This document shows positions 35,031 to 55,295 of a DNA stretch of 64,000 nucleotides, piece after piece. The notes below the pieces were generated by a model. That model searched no databases. It was not told the origin of the DNA and worked only from the letters and a program-made list of their open reading frames with translations. The DNA comes from Schistosoma mansoni (Eukaryota > Platyhelminthes > Trematoda > Strigeidida > Schistosomatidae). The first letter of the stretch is position 1. Every line of letters starts with the position of its first letter. A program made the position numbers and the translations under genes. Where the stretch lies: positions 38,956,557 through 39,020,556 of the forward strand of contig NC_031502.1 of assembly GCF_000237925.1 (NCBI RefSeq), in the 5' to 3' direction.

Positions 35031-38000
35031 ATGAGTTCACAGAAAGGTAACACTCAGCGCACACGCCCTCAAAAATATAAGAATACTAAGGCTTTTAAAA
35101 ACAACTTGCATGATACGTCTAAAGAAATCAAACGCCTCAACAATCTTACATTCGACTTTTTGTGTCCCAGATGTACAGATGTCGTGCAATGGAAAGTCAA
35201 ATACAAAAAGTACCATCAGTTAGCAAACCCTAGAGTTTGGTAAGCTGGCTAACATTTTTTTATTTCTTTGCCTAAAAAACGCTATTAATCAGAAGAAAAA
35301 CCCATAAGAAACCATCCTATGTATCATGTCTCGAATAAGTCAATAAATCACCTTATTCATTATTGAGTATCAGGAAATTCTTTGCAATTCGTATCGGTAA
35401 ATGTTCATAACTTGAAAAATCGGTTGTCGTTATGGTGAACACATTAATATTACTTTTCATTTGTCTCACAGTTATTTACTCCCGTTCATGTCCTCAAATT
35501 TCAGGGTTTGTCGTCAAGGTTTATTTATTACGTAAAATTATTTCCTTTTACTCCGAATATTTACTTTACGGGTAATGATTTACTTTTCGTCTGTTTATAT
35601 CTATCTGAGAAGAGCATTTTCCACTTTGTTGTAAAGGCTTTTCTACAGAACGTTAATATTTAGTTAACTGTTAAAAATATGTTCACTAAATAATATGTAT
35701 CCGATAAAATTGTAACAGCTCAAAGCTCAGGAAGTTCACAACTCGTTCAAACGAAAAAATACCACTAATCAAAGTACGATGAAGTTTACATCTTACATAC
35801 TATCTTGTTTAAATGGTTCTCCGAATTCATCATGAACAAAGAATCATATCTTTCAAATGGAATGCCTAAATAGGTACAGTTCAATTATAATTAGTTGGTT
35901 ACTTCGGTTTTTCTAGTGGATTGATATCTAGTCTTAGTGCGAAAGTTTTGTATACAATTGTAAAGTCAGTTATTTTCCCTTATTACCTTTATTATCATTT
36001 TTGATGTACTCTATGTAGGTGCATTCTCTCATATAAAAAGGGGATATTTTGAGGCGTTATTTGGAATAGTTGATGGTTCTTCAGATGATATGTTTCAGTA
36101 TTCAGTCACTTTCCGGTAAATCTGACTACTTTCATAATAACAAATTATTAAGTGCGTCTTTCGAAACGCAGCATTTTTTAATTTACCAACCTAATAAGAC
36201 TATTGCCAGCATATTTAAGGCGTTATCAATGAACCTATGAGTCAGGAGTTTCCGAAAACTCATGCTGTCTTGAGAAGTGTATAAATGATGGTTTGTGGGG
36301 AGGAAGTTGAGACTTTTTGAGGAGAACCATTCAGCAAACTTACTGTGATCAATAGTGTGGAATTTGGTTTGGTAAATAAATTGTTTTGCACTGTTATGAG
36401 GCTTCATAAACAGTAAAAGCGAATGGTGCCCTCAGATAAAAAAATATAGGTATAGGTAAGTGCCCGTAACTGCGCTTATTTCTTAGCAGGGGATTTATTA
36501 ATACATCGATAGTCTAGATATGAAATCTTTTAAGATTTCTAGTGTTCCGTGCCTGTTGATCTTAGTTATACCAGTGGTACAAGACTAAGCACATACGTAT
36601 CGTATGTTTTGCCCCCAAATGCCCTGGTACGGCCGAGAGTGGGGAGAGTCTGCTCTCCCTCTCGAAATGCTCTCATATGGCCACGCGAATATATAGCCTC
36701 TGCCAGGGAAGTCCTACTCACTGCCTTCTCGCGGCGGGGGTGTTGTTCACAAAAGTGAGAGGACGAAAAGCGAATGTCCGGCGCTTTAACCGGGTTGGTG
36801 GATGTGGAGGATCCACCTAGGGGAGTTGGAAAACCCTGATTCCAAACCAATGGTGCACATGGGCTCCAGTATCCTGAAGGAATGAATGGCGTATGAATCA
36901 ATTGTTGGTCACCGGCTACCATGGGACTGCATCTCCTTACGATGCTCCACTGCCTTGTGGACTAGACCTTTAGGTCAAAGGCTCCGGGTGTGGCCCCCTA
37001 AGAAAACCACCTGCTTCAGTCTGGGCACCTGAGCAGTATCACAGCCCTCACACAAATCAAATGAGATTTGTGAGGCGCATATTTATCTGGTGCTTCCTTG
37101 TACCAATATTTATGTGTTTAAATAAATAAAAAAAAATAAAAATCGTATGTTTTGCATTTCATATCAGTACGACTGAAGGGAATAAGTGAATTTAAAGATA
37201 ATGTTATCTGCAATTGTAAGGAACCAAAGGAGAATGCCCTAAAACTAGCCCCGTTTATGGGCATCGACAACATATATCAACTACCTCAATCGATGAAAAC
37301 TCATAATTTTTTCAACCGACTTACCCATTTACTGAATGCTCTACCTGGCTCGGTGAGTTCATAATAAACTAGCTGTTTTCTCTAGAACATGTGGCAAGAC
37401 ATTTCTAAATATATTCAAGTCTTTTGTCGCAGTTGTTTTACACCAATTGAGTGATATGTAGAGGACTGTTACTTTCACTATTTGATACGACGGAAACCTT
37501 ATCTACGTTGCAAATAAACTAGGTAATCGTACCTAGATTTTGTCAGCAAGTGACTCACTGAAATCTATGTGATTCAAATATGAATGGAATATTAATTCCG
37601 ATTCGCTACTGTTTTTGAATTAGACGCTGACGATTGACGAAAAATGCATACCAGACATTTTTTGAGCTGTTACACAAGATGAGTGGCTTATTGATTAAAA
37701 CTTGGCTTTCGACTGTCAGGTTACAGAAAGAATTCTAATCCTCTTATTTTGATTCGGATAGTCGAGTAGAATCACTGTCCCCTAGACAAAGGATACAACT
37801 GGAAGTCGAGACCATAAAACTACTTACCCATTTACGCAATTACTCTCTGTATTTACCGTACTCCTCAGTTTAAACTACCTTGTACATTCCAGGTTGGTAA
37901 AATAATATTTTGGCAATCGGTCAATTCATGATTGTGTTGATTTTGGGATCGTTTCCACGAAACAATTGGATAGAAATAAGGAAAGAAATTAGTTCTACCG

Positions 38001-41000
38001 AGGGTTAATCAATGTTACTTTGTATGTTAGTATAGCTTTTTGATGTGAACGATTGTCCTATTTTATCAAATTAAATTTTAACTACATGAAAGCTAGCTTC
38101 AAACTTCTCTGTTTGAAACCTGTTGTTCGTATTGTTAGTAGTCTTATTGCTGTTTTCAGTAATGTAATTGCTTGATGGAATAACTGAAGGAAGTCGTCAT
38201 TATTCACTAAAAATTGGGAATTAGTTTCACTGTATCTTTATTTCTTTTCGATCCTGATAGTGTGAAGTGTAACGGGAAAACTGTAAAACAAGCCTACCAT
38301 ACGATCTGTACAGATTGTTCATTTGCTTTGAAAATCTGCTCTAAGTGTGGAAAATCAGATGGACCGATTACCTTTGGGTAAGTAGTTCTCTTAATTAAGG
38401 ATAGTATTTATGATCACTGGTGGATCAAAGTGATATGAATGTCCCTTATAAAGAATATTTCACCAAAATAATACTTTTATACGGTTAACAAATACTCCTT
38501 GCAGCTCTGAGCATAAGGTATCAAACAAAGTGAACATTATTAGAAATAACACTGAACACCCTCAGCATCTTTGAATTATTCATTCAAAAGGATCCTCACA
38601 TGTATGGGCCCTAATGTACTTGTATTTTGTTTTAAAAGATATGCAAAGAAGTTTTCGACTATACCGAATAACTTATACTTGATACAGTAGATACAAAATT
38701 GAAAGCTAAACTCTGATTGTCTGTACACAACCATATTCGTTTTAGTTCTAAGGCTCAAAAATGACCTCAATAACACCCTTCAAGGTCACTAGTGACACAA
38801 CAGTTGCTTTTAAAATTCCGGGGAAGAACAGGGAAAAAATTGCATAAGTACACAAGTGATTTATAGGGATTGACAAATCTTGAAATTCAGTACTCAATAG
38901 TGCCTCTTGACAAAATAAATTAGGTAGGGACTTTTTCTTAATATCAACAAAGTATATGAAGAACAAAAGAAATAATAGATAAAACTAACAATAGTAAACT
39001 TAACGGTTTTTATGGGCGAGCCGTCCGGCTCCGGGACCTTTGTTTCTTCTTTGTATCAAGGTCTAGAACACAACATTTCGACAGTTAGGAGGGTCGAAAT
39101 CTAGGCTATCAAGGCCATTATTTCATGTTTGCTGGGAACGTATTAATTTCAAAGCAATCAGAACTTCATACACACAATAAAATCATACACAAATTTTACA
39201 TGTGCTTTTAGTGAGATATGGCAAGTGATGTTACGTAGGACTTTTTTTTTACTGTTACTAATGCTACTTTGATGTTTGTCTTGATAATTTCATATCGACT
39301 GGTTGTACGTTACTTATAATGGACTGGTTTGCAGGACTTGATGTTTCATCACAGCAAGATTGTTTGAGAAAAGGTCTTAGAATAGAAGCAAAAGTGTAGT
39401 CTAGAAAAGTGTATCGAACATGCCTTCTAAACTAAGCAGTTAATTGTTATGTAAGACAGATTTAGCGTTAAAACTATTTTTCGCATGTTCTTTCAGTTAC
39501 TGTTTTGAAAATAACGTTATTGATCCTAGTGTAAATTCGATGTTTGTGTCGGGAGATAATGTCTTCGGTGTTGGCAAGACTTTAGTTATTTCGTACATCT
39601 GGCATAACATTCCTTAATAGAAATTTATTATAAATTACTCAGCCGTTAGTATAACCAATCAGCAGGGAGCGTCAGTTACAATACAGCATAAATAAACTGC
39701 GATGAGTAACTGTTATAATTTTTCTTTATTATTACCCAGCTATTCCTATTGCTTAGTATTCTTGGACACCAATACACTCGACAAGTCCCTAAATCAGAAC
39801 ACAATTGAACAGGGAAGAAATTATATTCCGAATAACAATGATAGATGGAAGTAAGAAGCGCAATAAGAAATACGTTAGTCTATTTATAGTTTTTACATGA
39901 GAAGATTTTAGAGTCTTCTCCAAGCATCGACTAGCTCTTATTGGCTAAGAATTAGCCAATCAGTGTGCACCAACACAATCGTGCACGGAACATGCCTTAA
40001 TTCAATCTATGTCCTGCTAACAGGTAACTGATCCCTTTCCCCTTTTCAGTGCTACAGAAAATCAAGAAGATATTAACCAAAAATTCACTGACGCTTTGAA
40101 AAATGTTCGTGAGAGAGAACGCCGTAAGTTATTTTTTTAGATGAATCAGGACGTTTTTATTTGAGTGTTGGGTTTTATATGCGCTGTTCGTTACTAAACC
40201 CTTACATAAACAGTAATCTTAATGAAGCTTTACATTTATTTCATACAAATAGGAAAATGAACTAAAATATACCTATCCCTATCGTATTATATTCTAGTTA
40301 CTTTTTATTTTCTTACTGTCTGCTTCTGGACCATGAGTTTTGTTAACAGTTAAAGTACAAGTTACAAAAATTTATTCTCTGGAACGGGAAACAGTGATTT
40401 GGGTGATTTTTGCGAACGATATTCAATATCTTAGCACTATATTCCCAACAGTATTCATATATTTGAATCGTACCTTTTAGAGTCACTAGAACCATTTCCA
40501 AACAGCCTGAACGAAACAGCACCCCTCCGACACTAATTGAAGCTATAGATAGTCTGAAATAAGGAAGAGCCGCTGGTTCAGATGGATTGGCTCCAGAGGT
40601 CTTTAAGGATAGTGGTACAATTTAAGCGATTAGGTTGACTATTTCAGCTAAAATGTGGGAACTGAATGTAATCCCATCTCACTGGTTGCAATCACTAATT
40701 TTCCCAATATGTAAGAAGGGGTCAAAATCATCCTTTGATAACCATTAAGGGATTAGCTTGAGCAATATAGCATCCAAAATACTAGCCTCAATAATTACCG
40801 GGCGCCTAACAAAGACTCGTAAACTGTAAATACGAGAAAACCAGGTTGTGGCCGCACCGACCACATATACACCGTTAGTCAGGTTTTAGAACACAGGCAT
40901 GCTTATCGGAGTCAGACAATGATAGTTTTTCTTGACTTGAAAGCAGCATTTGACTCTGTAGACCGAGAGGCTCTGTGGCAGTGTCTGTCATTGAAAGGTG

Positions 41001-44000
41001 TACTTTAGAAGTACATAAACCTTGTGAAGGCTCTTTACTCGAACACTACCAGTCAAGTCAGAGCTTGTGGCGAACTTCCATCTGATATTGCAACCTCGAG
41101 TGGTGTCCGACAAGGCTATCCACTATCTCCATTTTTCTTTAACTTCATCATAGACCTACTGCCGGAAATAACGTTCTCGTTGTCTGAAGTTTCAGGAATT
41201 GATCTCCTTCCAGGAGGTCCACTTACCGACTTAGAATACGCAGATAATATAGTCCTGTTTGGTGAAGACACTGGTAAAATGCAGAATCTTTTGGTAGCAC
41301 TGAGTAACAATGTCTGGATGTTTGGGTTGTGTATCTCCTCTTCTAAATGCCAATTGTTGCTTCAGGAGTGGCCTGCATCAACACCTGAACTAAGGATAGC
41401 GAGTGAAGTAGTCGAACGCGTCGACAACTTCATTTATCTTGGAAGTCTGATCAGTCCAAATGAGTTGGTGTCTGACAAAATCTCAGCACGGATTCAGAAA
41501 GCTCGTTTGACTTTTGCCAACTTACGTCACCTATGGCGAAGACGAGATATCTATCAATTAAGGGACGAGTATATTGTGCGGCAGTTCGCTCTGTTCTGCT
41601 TTATGGCTGCGAAACGTGGCCATTAAGAGTAGAAGATACTCGTAGGTTACTAGTATTTGACCACAGATGTCTTAGAAATATTGCTCACATCTACTGGGAT
41701 CACCGGGTAAGTAATAGTGAGGTTAGACACAGGGTATCAGGGAATGATGGTAAATCAGTTGACCGTTGCTGCTACCTTGACGTGGTGGTCGGGCTTGCCT
41801 ATCGTGATGAAGCAATCGAGCTATGCTGGCTGGAACAATCGTTCCTCGAGGTCCTACCATGCCAGACAGGTCGGTTGAAGAGCGGTAAGACTAAAAGCAG
41901 CAATCCCAAGGTCCGAAGGCGAAGTCGTACTGCCGACTGTACAGAGGTGTGACGGCAGTAAGGTGTTTCCTTCAGACAACCAGCATGACAGCGATGCTGC
42001 CTTCCCACAAGGAGGGGTGGGGTTAGAAAAGGTCGACCCTAAAAATGCACACCTCGCCTTATCCCACGGATTTCCGTCTCCGGCGGTAAGGTCCTTTGAA
42101 GAACGGAGCTAACACAAAAACTACCCACAAAAATGTCGTGTGTGACCGACCTCAAGCAGTTGTCCCTTGGGCACTGCGGTCACACTCCCAGGTCGTTAAG
42201 ACCAACACTAATCCAACTTCTTTTTCAGGTCCCTCAAGAAATACCCTTCCACGGTGTGGGCAGCCGGGAAGTGATATTAGCCCTCATACCCGTAACAGCA
42301 CACGAGACCAAGTTGGTCACTTTCAAATCCTTTTTACACCTCCTAACAACTCTCTTATCTCCACGACTAACCCTTCCCACGTCCTTTTATCACCTCTCAC
42401 CGCTAGGGCAAACGATTCGAGTACGTGGGACGTTATTCCTGGTCTCCTGAAACCACGCTCTAAACTACATGTAGGAACTTTTAATGTCCGAACATTGTGC
42501 CAAATAGGACAACAGGCTTCCTTAGCTAGGACTCTAGAATCTTACACCATCGATGTATGCTGCGTCTCCGAAACGCGCATACCAGATCCGAGTAGCGTCA
42601 TTTATTCGACCTCACCTAATCAAAATAAAGAACCATCTCGATACACGCTTCGTGTATCTGGAAGCCCTGATGCTGCTCTCCGTGGCCTCGCTGGAGTAGG
42701 TATAGCATTAAGTCCTAGGTCAAAACTAGCTCTTTTAGACTGGATCCCAGTAGACAGTTGTCTGTGCGCTGTCCGACTAAACGGAACAGGAAAGACTCGG
42801 AAAGATAGGGACACTCTTCGTTGCCCCTTCGTCGTCTCTGCCTATTCCCCCACTGACTGCAGCTCTGATAATGTAAAGGATGAGTTTTACAGAAAGCTTT
42901 CCGACCTTCTCCGAAAAGCCAGGCGCTCTGATGTAGTAATAGTGGCTGGTGACTTTGATGCTCAAGTAGGTAAACTAAGCGAAAGGGAAAGACACCTGAG
43001 TGGATCTTACGGTGTCGTGGTTGAAAGAACAGATAATGGCAACCGTCTGTTGCAGCTGTGCTCAGATAACCGCCTATTTCTTGCAAATACTAACTTTAAG
43101 CACAAGGAAAAGCGTCTTTTGACATGGCGACCCCGAATTCGTCCCAACGTTGGACCCAATTAGATCACATCGCTATCAGCCACCGATGGAGGGGCTCGAT
43201 AGACTGTCGCTCATTCTGGAGCACATGCTTAGATTCAGATCATGCTCTAGTGCGAGCAGTATCGGTCTGCGTCTTACTGGACGTAGGAAAAACACTGCAA
43301 GGAAACTTCTTAGGGTTCTACTTAATGATAGGCAAGCTAAGAATATATTTCAGGAACAACTGGAAAAACAGTTAGGCAGCCATGTAAGTTGTGCCCACCC
43401 CGAGGCAGCGTGGAATGACATCATCCGCTAGTAAGGTAAGCAATAAGGTTAGGGAGAAACAATGGATCTCGGCAGCATCTACCTCACTGATAGATGCTCG
43501 AAAACTCATCCCTCCTGGCTCTGAACATAACGAAGAGCGGAGTCAGCTTAAGCGAAGGCTAATAAGAAGCCTACGCAATGATCGTGAACAGTGGTGGGTA
43601 GCGAAAGCAAGAGAGATGGAAAAGGCAGCGGCAATAGGTAACAGCAGACAGCTGTTCAGACTTGTTAAAAAATCGGTATTAGGAACCCAAATATCAGCGA
43701 AACTATATCAGATAAAGATGGACATATCATTCAGTAGTAGTAGTAGTAGTAGTAGTAGTAGTNNNNNNNNNNNNNNNNNNNNNNNNNNNNNNNNNNNNNN
43801 NNNNNNNNNNNNNNNNNNNNNNNNNNNNNNNNNNNNNNNNNNNNNNNNNNNNNNNNNNNNNNNNNNNNNNNNNNNNNNNNNNNNNNNNNNNNNNNNNNNN
43901 NNNNNNNNNNNNNNNNNNNNNNNNNNNNNNNNNNNNNNNNNNNNNNNNNNNNNNNNNNNNNNATAGCAATCGATGGTTAGAGACCTTGAATGACATGGCT

Positions 44001-45404
44001 GAAAATCGTTTGCAATGGCGAAGGTGCATCCACTCTTTGTGTTCTCCCAAATTCTGGTCTTCTGAATTCTTCATGTCTCTATGTTTTTCTATTTCCAAAT
44101 TCATTTCACTGGATTATACTCTTTGAATGACATCTTCAAACCCTAATCTTTCGGATTACTGCTTATACTCTTACTACCTCTACCACTTTGGGATTTGGAT
44201 CGACAACTACTTTTCTGTGTTAATGTGTTATGGCAACTCGAACCGATGTGCGTACGTACCAAGTTCTACGTTGTAACTGACTGACTGACTGAGTTGATGA
44301 GATCATGAATCTTCATCGACTGAGATGGTTAGGCCACGTGTTACGTATGCCTGAACACCGATTACCACGACACGCAATGCTATCTAGTGTTGGCAATGAT
44401 TGGAAGAGAATTAGGGGCGGCCGAACCAAAACGTGGCATCAGTCCTTGAAGTCACTAACTTCTGGTCTGAGCCATGTTGGTAGATGCAGACTACTTGGTT
44501 GGGGTACACGCGATTATCGTAACCAGTGGTTGGAGACTGAGAATTTATCACAATGGTGTAGGTGTTTACACTTTTTGTCTTCCCTTGAACCATGAGATTA
44601 AAATTGCTTTATACCTTTCTTTCTATGAACTAATTCTTTCTTTCCATACATGCAATCTTTTTTTATATATTACAACCATTGAAGTAACTGCTTCTATGAA
44701 TTTGGTGTTCATCTTTTTGTGCTAATGAAGTATGGGAACTTTGACCGATGCATATACGTGTGTGGTCCTACGTTGTAGATGACTGACGCTAACAAATACA
44801 TCTGCAACCTTTTGGAAATTCCCGGATTAAAACTTCATCATGGACCTGACGATAATTACTGGGTTTCGTCACTGACGTCATGATTTATTACCTGCAGCAG
44901 AGTGGGTTTTCAAAGTAGTCGAAGTAACTTAAATTATTTCACACTATTATGTATAGATTATAACAACAATCATTGCAGTCTATACTTTCTATCTCTAGTA
45001 TTTTAATTTGCCTGAAGATATCCAACCAATAAATCAAATCCACTACTTTAAAAGTTTAAGGACAGATAATCCTAATTTTAGATAGATGTATCTGCCCCCA
45101 ACCAAACATGTCACAAATTTAATCTAATAATTGTTAAAATGGTTATCCGTCTGATAACTATTCTTTATTAGTTACAGTACTTTCAACATAATTAGGAGTA
45201 GTTTATATTTTTGAAACATGTGAACCTTCTGTAGGTGCTCTTCTCCGTTTGACCCAGTCCAATAAAAAAACAGTTGAATCAGGTAATGTCGACCCTAATG
45301 AAGAATTTCATCCAGACAGTCTGGATAAACTAATTGTGAAGGAGCTATCGGATATCAAATTTGATAAGAACAAATATGAATCAAATGATTATAAATCCAG
45401 TTAG
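35031..45404 (+). CDS. C9orf85: C9orf85 homologue (CxxC zinc-binding small protein), complete
   Basis: Homologue of the conserved eukaryotic protein known in human as C9orf85; its molecular function is not established. Exons: 35031-35239, 38261-38377, 40050-40123, 45235-45404 (TAG at 45402-45404), 189 residues against about 180 in human. The start MSSQKGN, then RPQKYKNTKAFKN, is nearly the human N-terminus. Four CxxC pairs at residues 45/48, 70/73, 86/89 and 96/99 suggest bound zinc; the C70 codon is split by intron 1, and splicing restores CVKC. The C-terminal exon has a charged tail (SLDKLIVKELSDIKFDKNKY). Exon 3 ends in RERERR, a charged helix-like segment. Intron 2 holds a solo LTR candidate and intron 3 a nested LINE pair. 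Tail-to-tail with YY1, 1.5 kb apart. Confidence 0.92.
35240..36540 (+). other. C9orf85 intron 1, first part
   Basis: AT-rich; no recognised element. Confidence 0.45.
36560..37143 (+). repeat. Unnamed retroposon-like repeat with 3' hairpin and A-rich tail
   Basis: Ends with the hairpin CACACAAATC-AAATGA-GATTTGTGAG (37049-37074), TTTATGTGTTTAAATAAA and an A-rich tail to 37143. This is a retroposon-like 3' end. Inverted homologue at 25086-25616; a 3' fragment at 53710-53826. GC-rich relative to surroundings. In C9orf85 intron 1. Confidence 0.65.
37144..38260 (+). other. C9orf85 intron 1, last part
   Basis: A 70-codon open frame at 37152-37364 (NRLTHLLNALPGSV) has the look of retroelement debris but I cannot place it. 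The rest is featureless. Confidence 0.35.
38378..39710 (+). other. C9orf85 intron 2, first part
   Basis: Nothing recognised apart from a GC-richer patch at 39015-39060 of unknown origin. Confidence 0.4.
39711..40022 (-). mobile_element. Solo LTR candidate
   Basis: On the minus strand it starts TGTTAGCAGG and ends AATTATAACA, giving a TGTTA/TAACA terminal inverted repeat. GTAAC lies directly before 39711 and again one base after 40022, a likely target-site duplication. CTATAAATAGAC inside the minus strand would be a promoter TATA box. It ends 27 bp before exon 3 of C9orf85 (40050). The true boundary could instead lie further left, near 39640. Confidence 0.5.
40488..41764 (+). mobile_element. 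RTE-like LINE copy A, RT part (5' segment of a split element)
   Basis: 5'-truncated APE-type LINE ORF2. The RT starts with AAGSDGLAPEVFKD-like sequence near 40570, has LDLKAAFDSVDREALWQCL near 40935-40990 and the open frame 41024-41626 (SSGVRQGYPLSPFFFNFIID, with the catalytic YADD changed to YADN at about 41235). A frameshift at about 41535 leads into 41533-41764 (RSVLLYGCETWPLR, NSEVRHRVSGNDGKSVD). The coding sequence resumes at 44293 after copy B. In C9orf85 intron 3. Confidence 0.85.
42096..43163 (+). pseudogene. Endonuclease domain ORF of LINE copy B, frameshifted
   Basis: APE-type endonuclease, needed in active elements to nick target DNA. The frame reads through the N-terminal domain and stops at 43161-43163 because of a shift near 43135 (RPRIRPNVGPN then stop). 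The continuation is in the overlapping frame from 43124 (WTQLDHIAISH). Copy C has the identical shift. Confidence 0.8.
43735..43762 (+). repeat. (AGT)n microsatellite at gap edge
   Basis: About nine AGT units directly before the N run, where the sister copy at 51330-51300 (minus) carries ordinary LINE coding sequence. Confidence 0.85.
43763..43962. other. Assembly gap, 200 N
   Basis: A round 200-base N run. It replaces the RT region of LINE copy B; true length unknown. Confidence 0.99.
44293..44790 (+). mobile_element. RTE-like LINE copy A, 3' segment
   Basis: Continues the ORF of 41533-41764 directly: GKSVDEIMNLHRLRWLGHVL across the copy B insertion, then RMPEHRLPRHAMLSSVG and GGRTKTWHQSLKSLTSGLS. 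The 3' UTR ends near GATGACTGAC at 44780. Confidence 0.85.
44791..45234 (+). other. End of C9orf85 intron 3
   Basis: AT-rich, nothing recognised. Confidence 0.45.
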
Positions 45405-46915
45405 CGGGATTGTATTAAAATGTATTTGTTGTAAATTTCATATATCAAAGTATTTTTAAACTTTCTTTTTTCGGAGAACTATACACACGGCTCACTTTAT
45501 GTAACCAACACATTTTATAACAGTCTGCTATAAAATTGAAAACATTCAACTCGACAATTTGGTGTCATCGTAGAACGGTCTACCTAATGCGTGAAGTACC
45601 TGAAGGCTATAAGATGCGTCTGATATTTTTAATGCTGGCATATAAATCGTGCATTGAGTTATAAATAATTGTCACTTGGCATTAGAGCTCGGCGCAGAAA
45701 ACAGTTTAGGAACCAAGGAATATTCCAAAAAGATCTAAGGAAATTACGAATGCCTTATACAAAAACATGATGTCATCCCTTTTTTCCATAGCAGCAAGTT
45801 GTGTGGTCAGCACAAGTGTAAACATGACCTTTGCGGGATCAGTAGTATCCATTCGCTTGAAAGTCAGTGCCCACAATTATAATACTGGAAACTTAAAACC
45901 TCAAAGTGAGAGGTGTGAACATCATTTGGATCTTCTTAAGGTGAAACTGAACTCATTTGGTTCAACATAAGACTATATTTCATCAGTTCGGTCCCACTGG
46001 CAATGACCTAACAAAACTCAATGAAGAATGACTACTCCATAGCATTACATGACAGTACACTGAATTTAAATGATAAAGGTTGTTCCAACTCTTGGATCAT
46101 CATAGTGTTAAATACGAAACATTGTAATAAGTGACGGGTATAAAGGTATACAGCAGGGACTTTTCACTGTACAGAATCATGTTAAAGTAACTGCAAAACA
46201 TTCAGTTAAAAAATGGTGAGCAAATATACTTTGATGACGTATGTTCTGAGGAAACAAGTTGTAAAATAGTTTGATTATTCTTATTGTTTAGGAATGAAAT
46301 ATTATGTCGTACAATAAATATTACTGCAAGGAGTCAAAAATATGAATCGACCCCACAACCATACATCATTAAACTTGAGTTCGAAAAAATCACAGATTAT
46401 CTGGAAGTCTGTACATGAAAAACAACTGTGTACATAGAAGACTAAAAAAGATTTCCTTCGGGCACTACACGATTTACCTCACTGGGAAAACACTAAAAGA
46501 TTAAAAACATGTAGGCGCAGGAAATGACCAGTAGGTTCCATGAAGTGTTTGGAAAGAATAATCGGCAATAAACAGTATATTAGTGTCAAGCATTTAGATT
46601 TCTGTAAAAGGGACCAGATAGGTCGATTTCGATTTGTACAAATTTATGCTGAGGGGGCAGTTTAGGAACAATGAAACTAATTATTTGACAAAATAAACTG
46701 AGACAACTCAATAGGTTATAGAAACAGTAAATATACAAGATGCGCATGAAAACTGCTAGTAGTTAACAAGACATGCGTTTAAGGCCTAATTGTGTGGTTG
46801 CAAAAGTAGTTATGTTATATCCCTACTTTGAACTCATTGTATTAAGCAAGACAGAGGAAAAGACGAGATCATTAAGTAAAACTGGCTGGAAATTGGTACT
46901 AATATAGAAAACATG
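45405..46915. other. Convergent intergenic region
   Basis: Must hold the 3' UTRs of C9orf85 (plus) and YY1 (minus). A 67-codon open frame at 45767-45970 has no recognised motif. No repeat identified. Confidence 0.4.
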
Positions 46916-54811
<7,896 letters not shown>

Positions 54812-55295
54812 CGCAATTCCTCAGTGCGAAAACTATCATAAGGAATCCGTCGAATCCAAAAGGCCCGCGGAGCTGTTGGTCGTTGCACGGGAGAAGTTTA
54901 AAACAAAACTTCGTTTGAACCGAAATTAACACTAACCACCTTCAAAATCTAAGCTACATGCCTCAAGAAACACATTTGTAGTTTCACATTTGACTGAACA
55001 CTTCAACATGTATGGTTTAAATCAGAGTACTGATAATTTTTACACCGAAATCCGAACCTACTGAATTCAAAGAGTTTTAGTGCTTGTGTATTAGTGGGTA
55101 TACTCAAGAACATCTCCTCAACAAAGTATCTAGTATTTAAACTCAAATAATTTAATTTTATTCTTAATATCTAACAACTTCAGTCCCTTATTCGAGTATC
55201 TTTACCAGTTGATTTTTCTGTCTACGCAATATTTAACTTGCTGGAATTAAATTGACTAAAGCCTGGACTACGAACAGTTGAACTACTCCACAAGC
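54812..55295. other. Region upstream of YY1
   Basis: Putative promoter and 5' UTR of the minus-strand YY1 gene. No core promoter element stands out. Confidence 0.4.

Larger units (their letters stand above)
41765..44292 (+). mobile_element. RTE-like LINE copy B, inserted in copy A (contains a gap)
   Basis: Starts with a 5' UTR (about 41765-42095), then the endonuclease: LHVGTFNVRTLCQIGQQAS, CCVSETRIPDP, VVIVAGDFDAQVGKLSE, and in the next frame TQLDHIAISHRWRGS with the SDHALV end. Part of the RT linker follows to 43734. A run of AGT at 43735-43762 leads into 200 Ns, so the RT is not visible. After the gap come the C-terminal WRRCIHSLCS-type end, the 3' UTR and a terminal (ACTG)n at 44277-44292. 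Flanked by GTTGA on both sides. The short tandem 3' end and APE endonuclease fit the RTE clade. Confidence 0.85.

Noticed and set aside
43391-43966. Open frame with a polyserine run continuing into X residues
   Set aside because: It is the AGT microsatellite plus assembly Ns; the same goes for frames at 43727-44104, 50609-50976 and 50733-51086 where these run through Ns.
45767-45970. 67-codon ORF between C9orf85 and YY1
   Set aside because: No motif or splice context; chance length in this composition.
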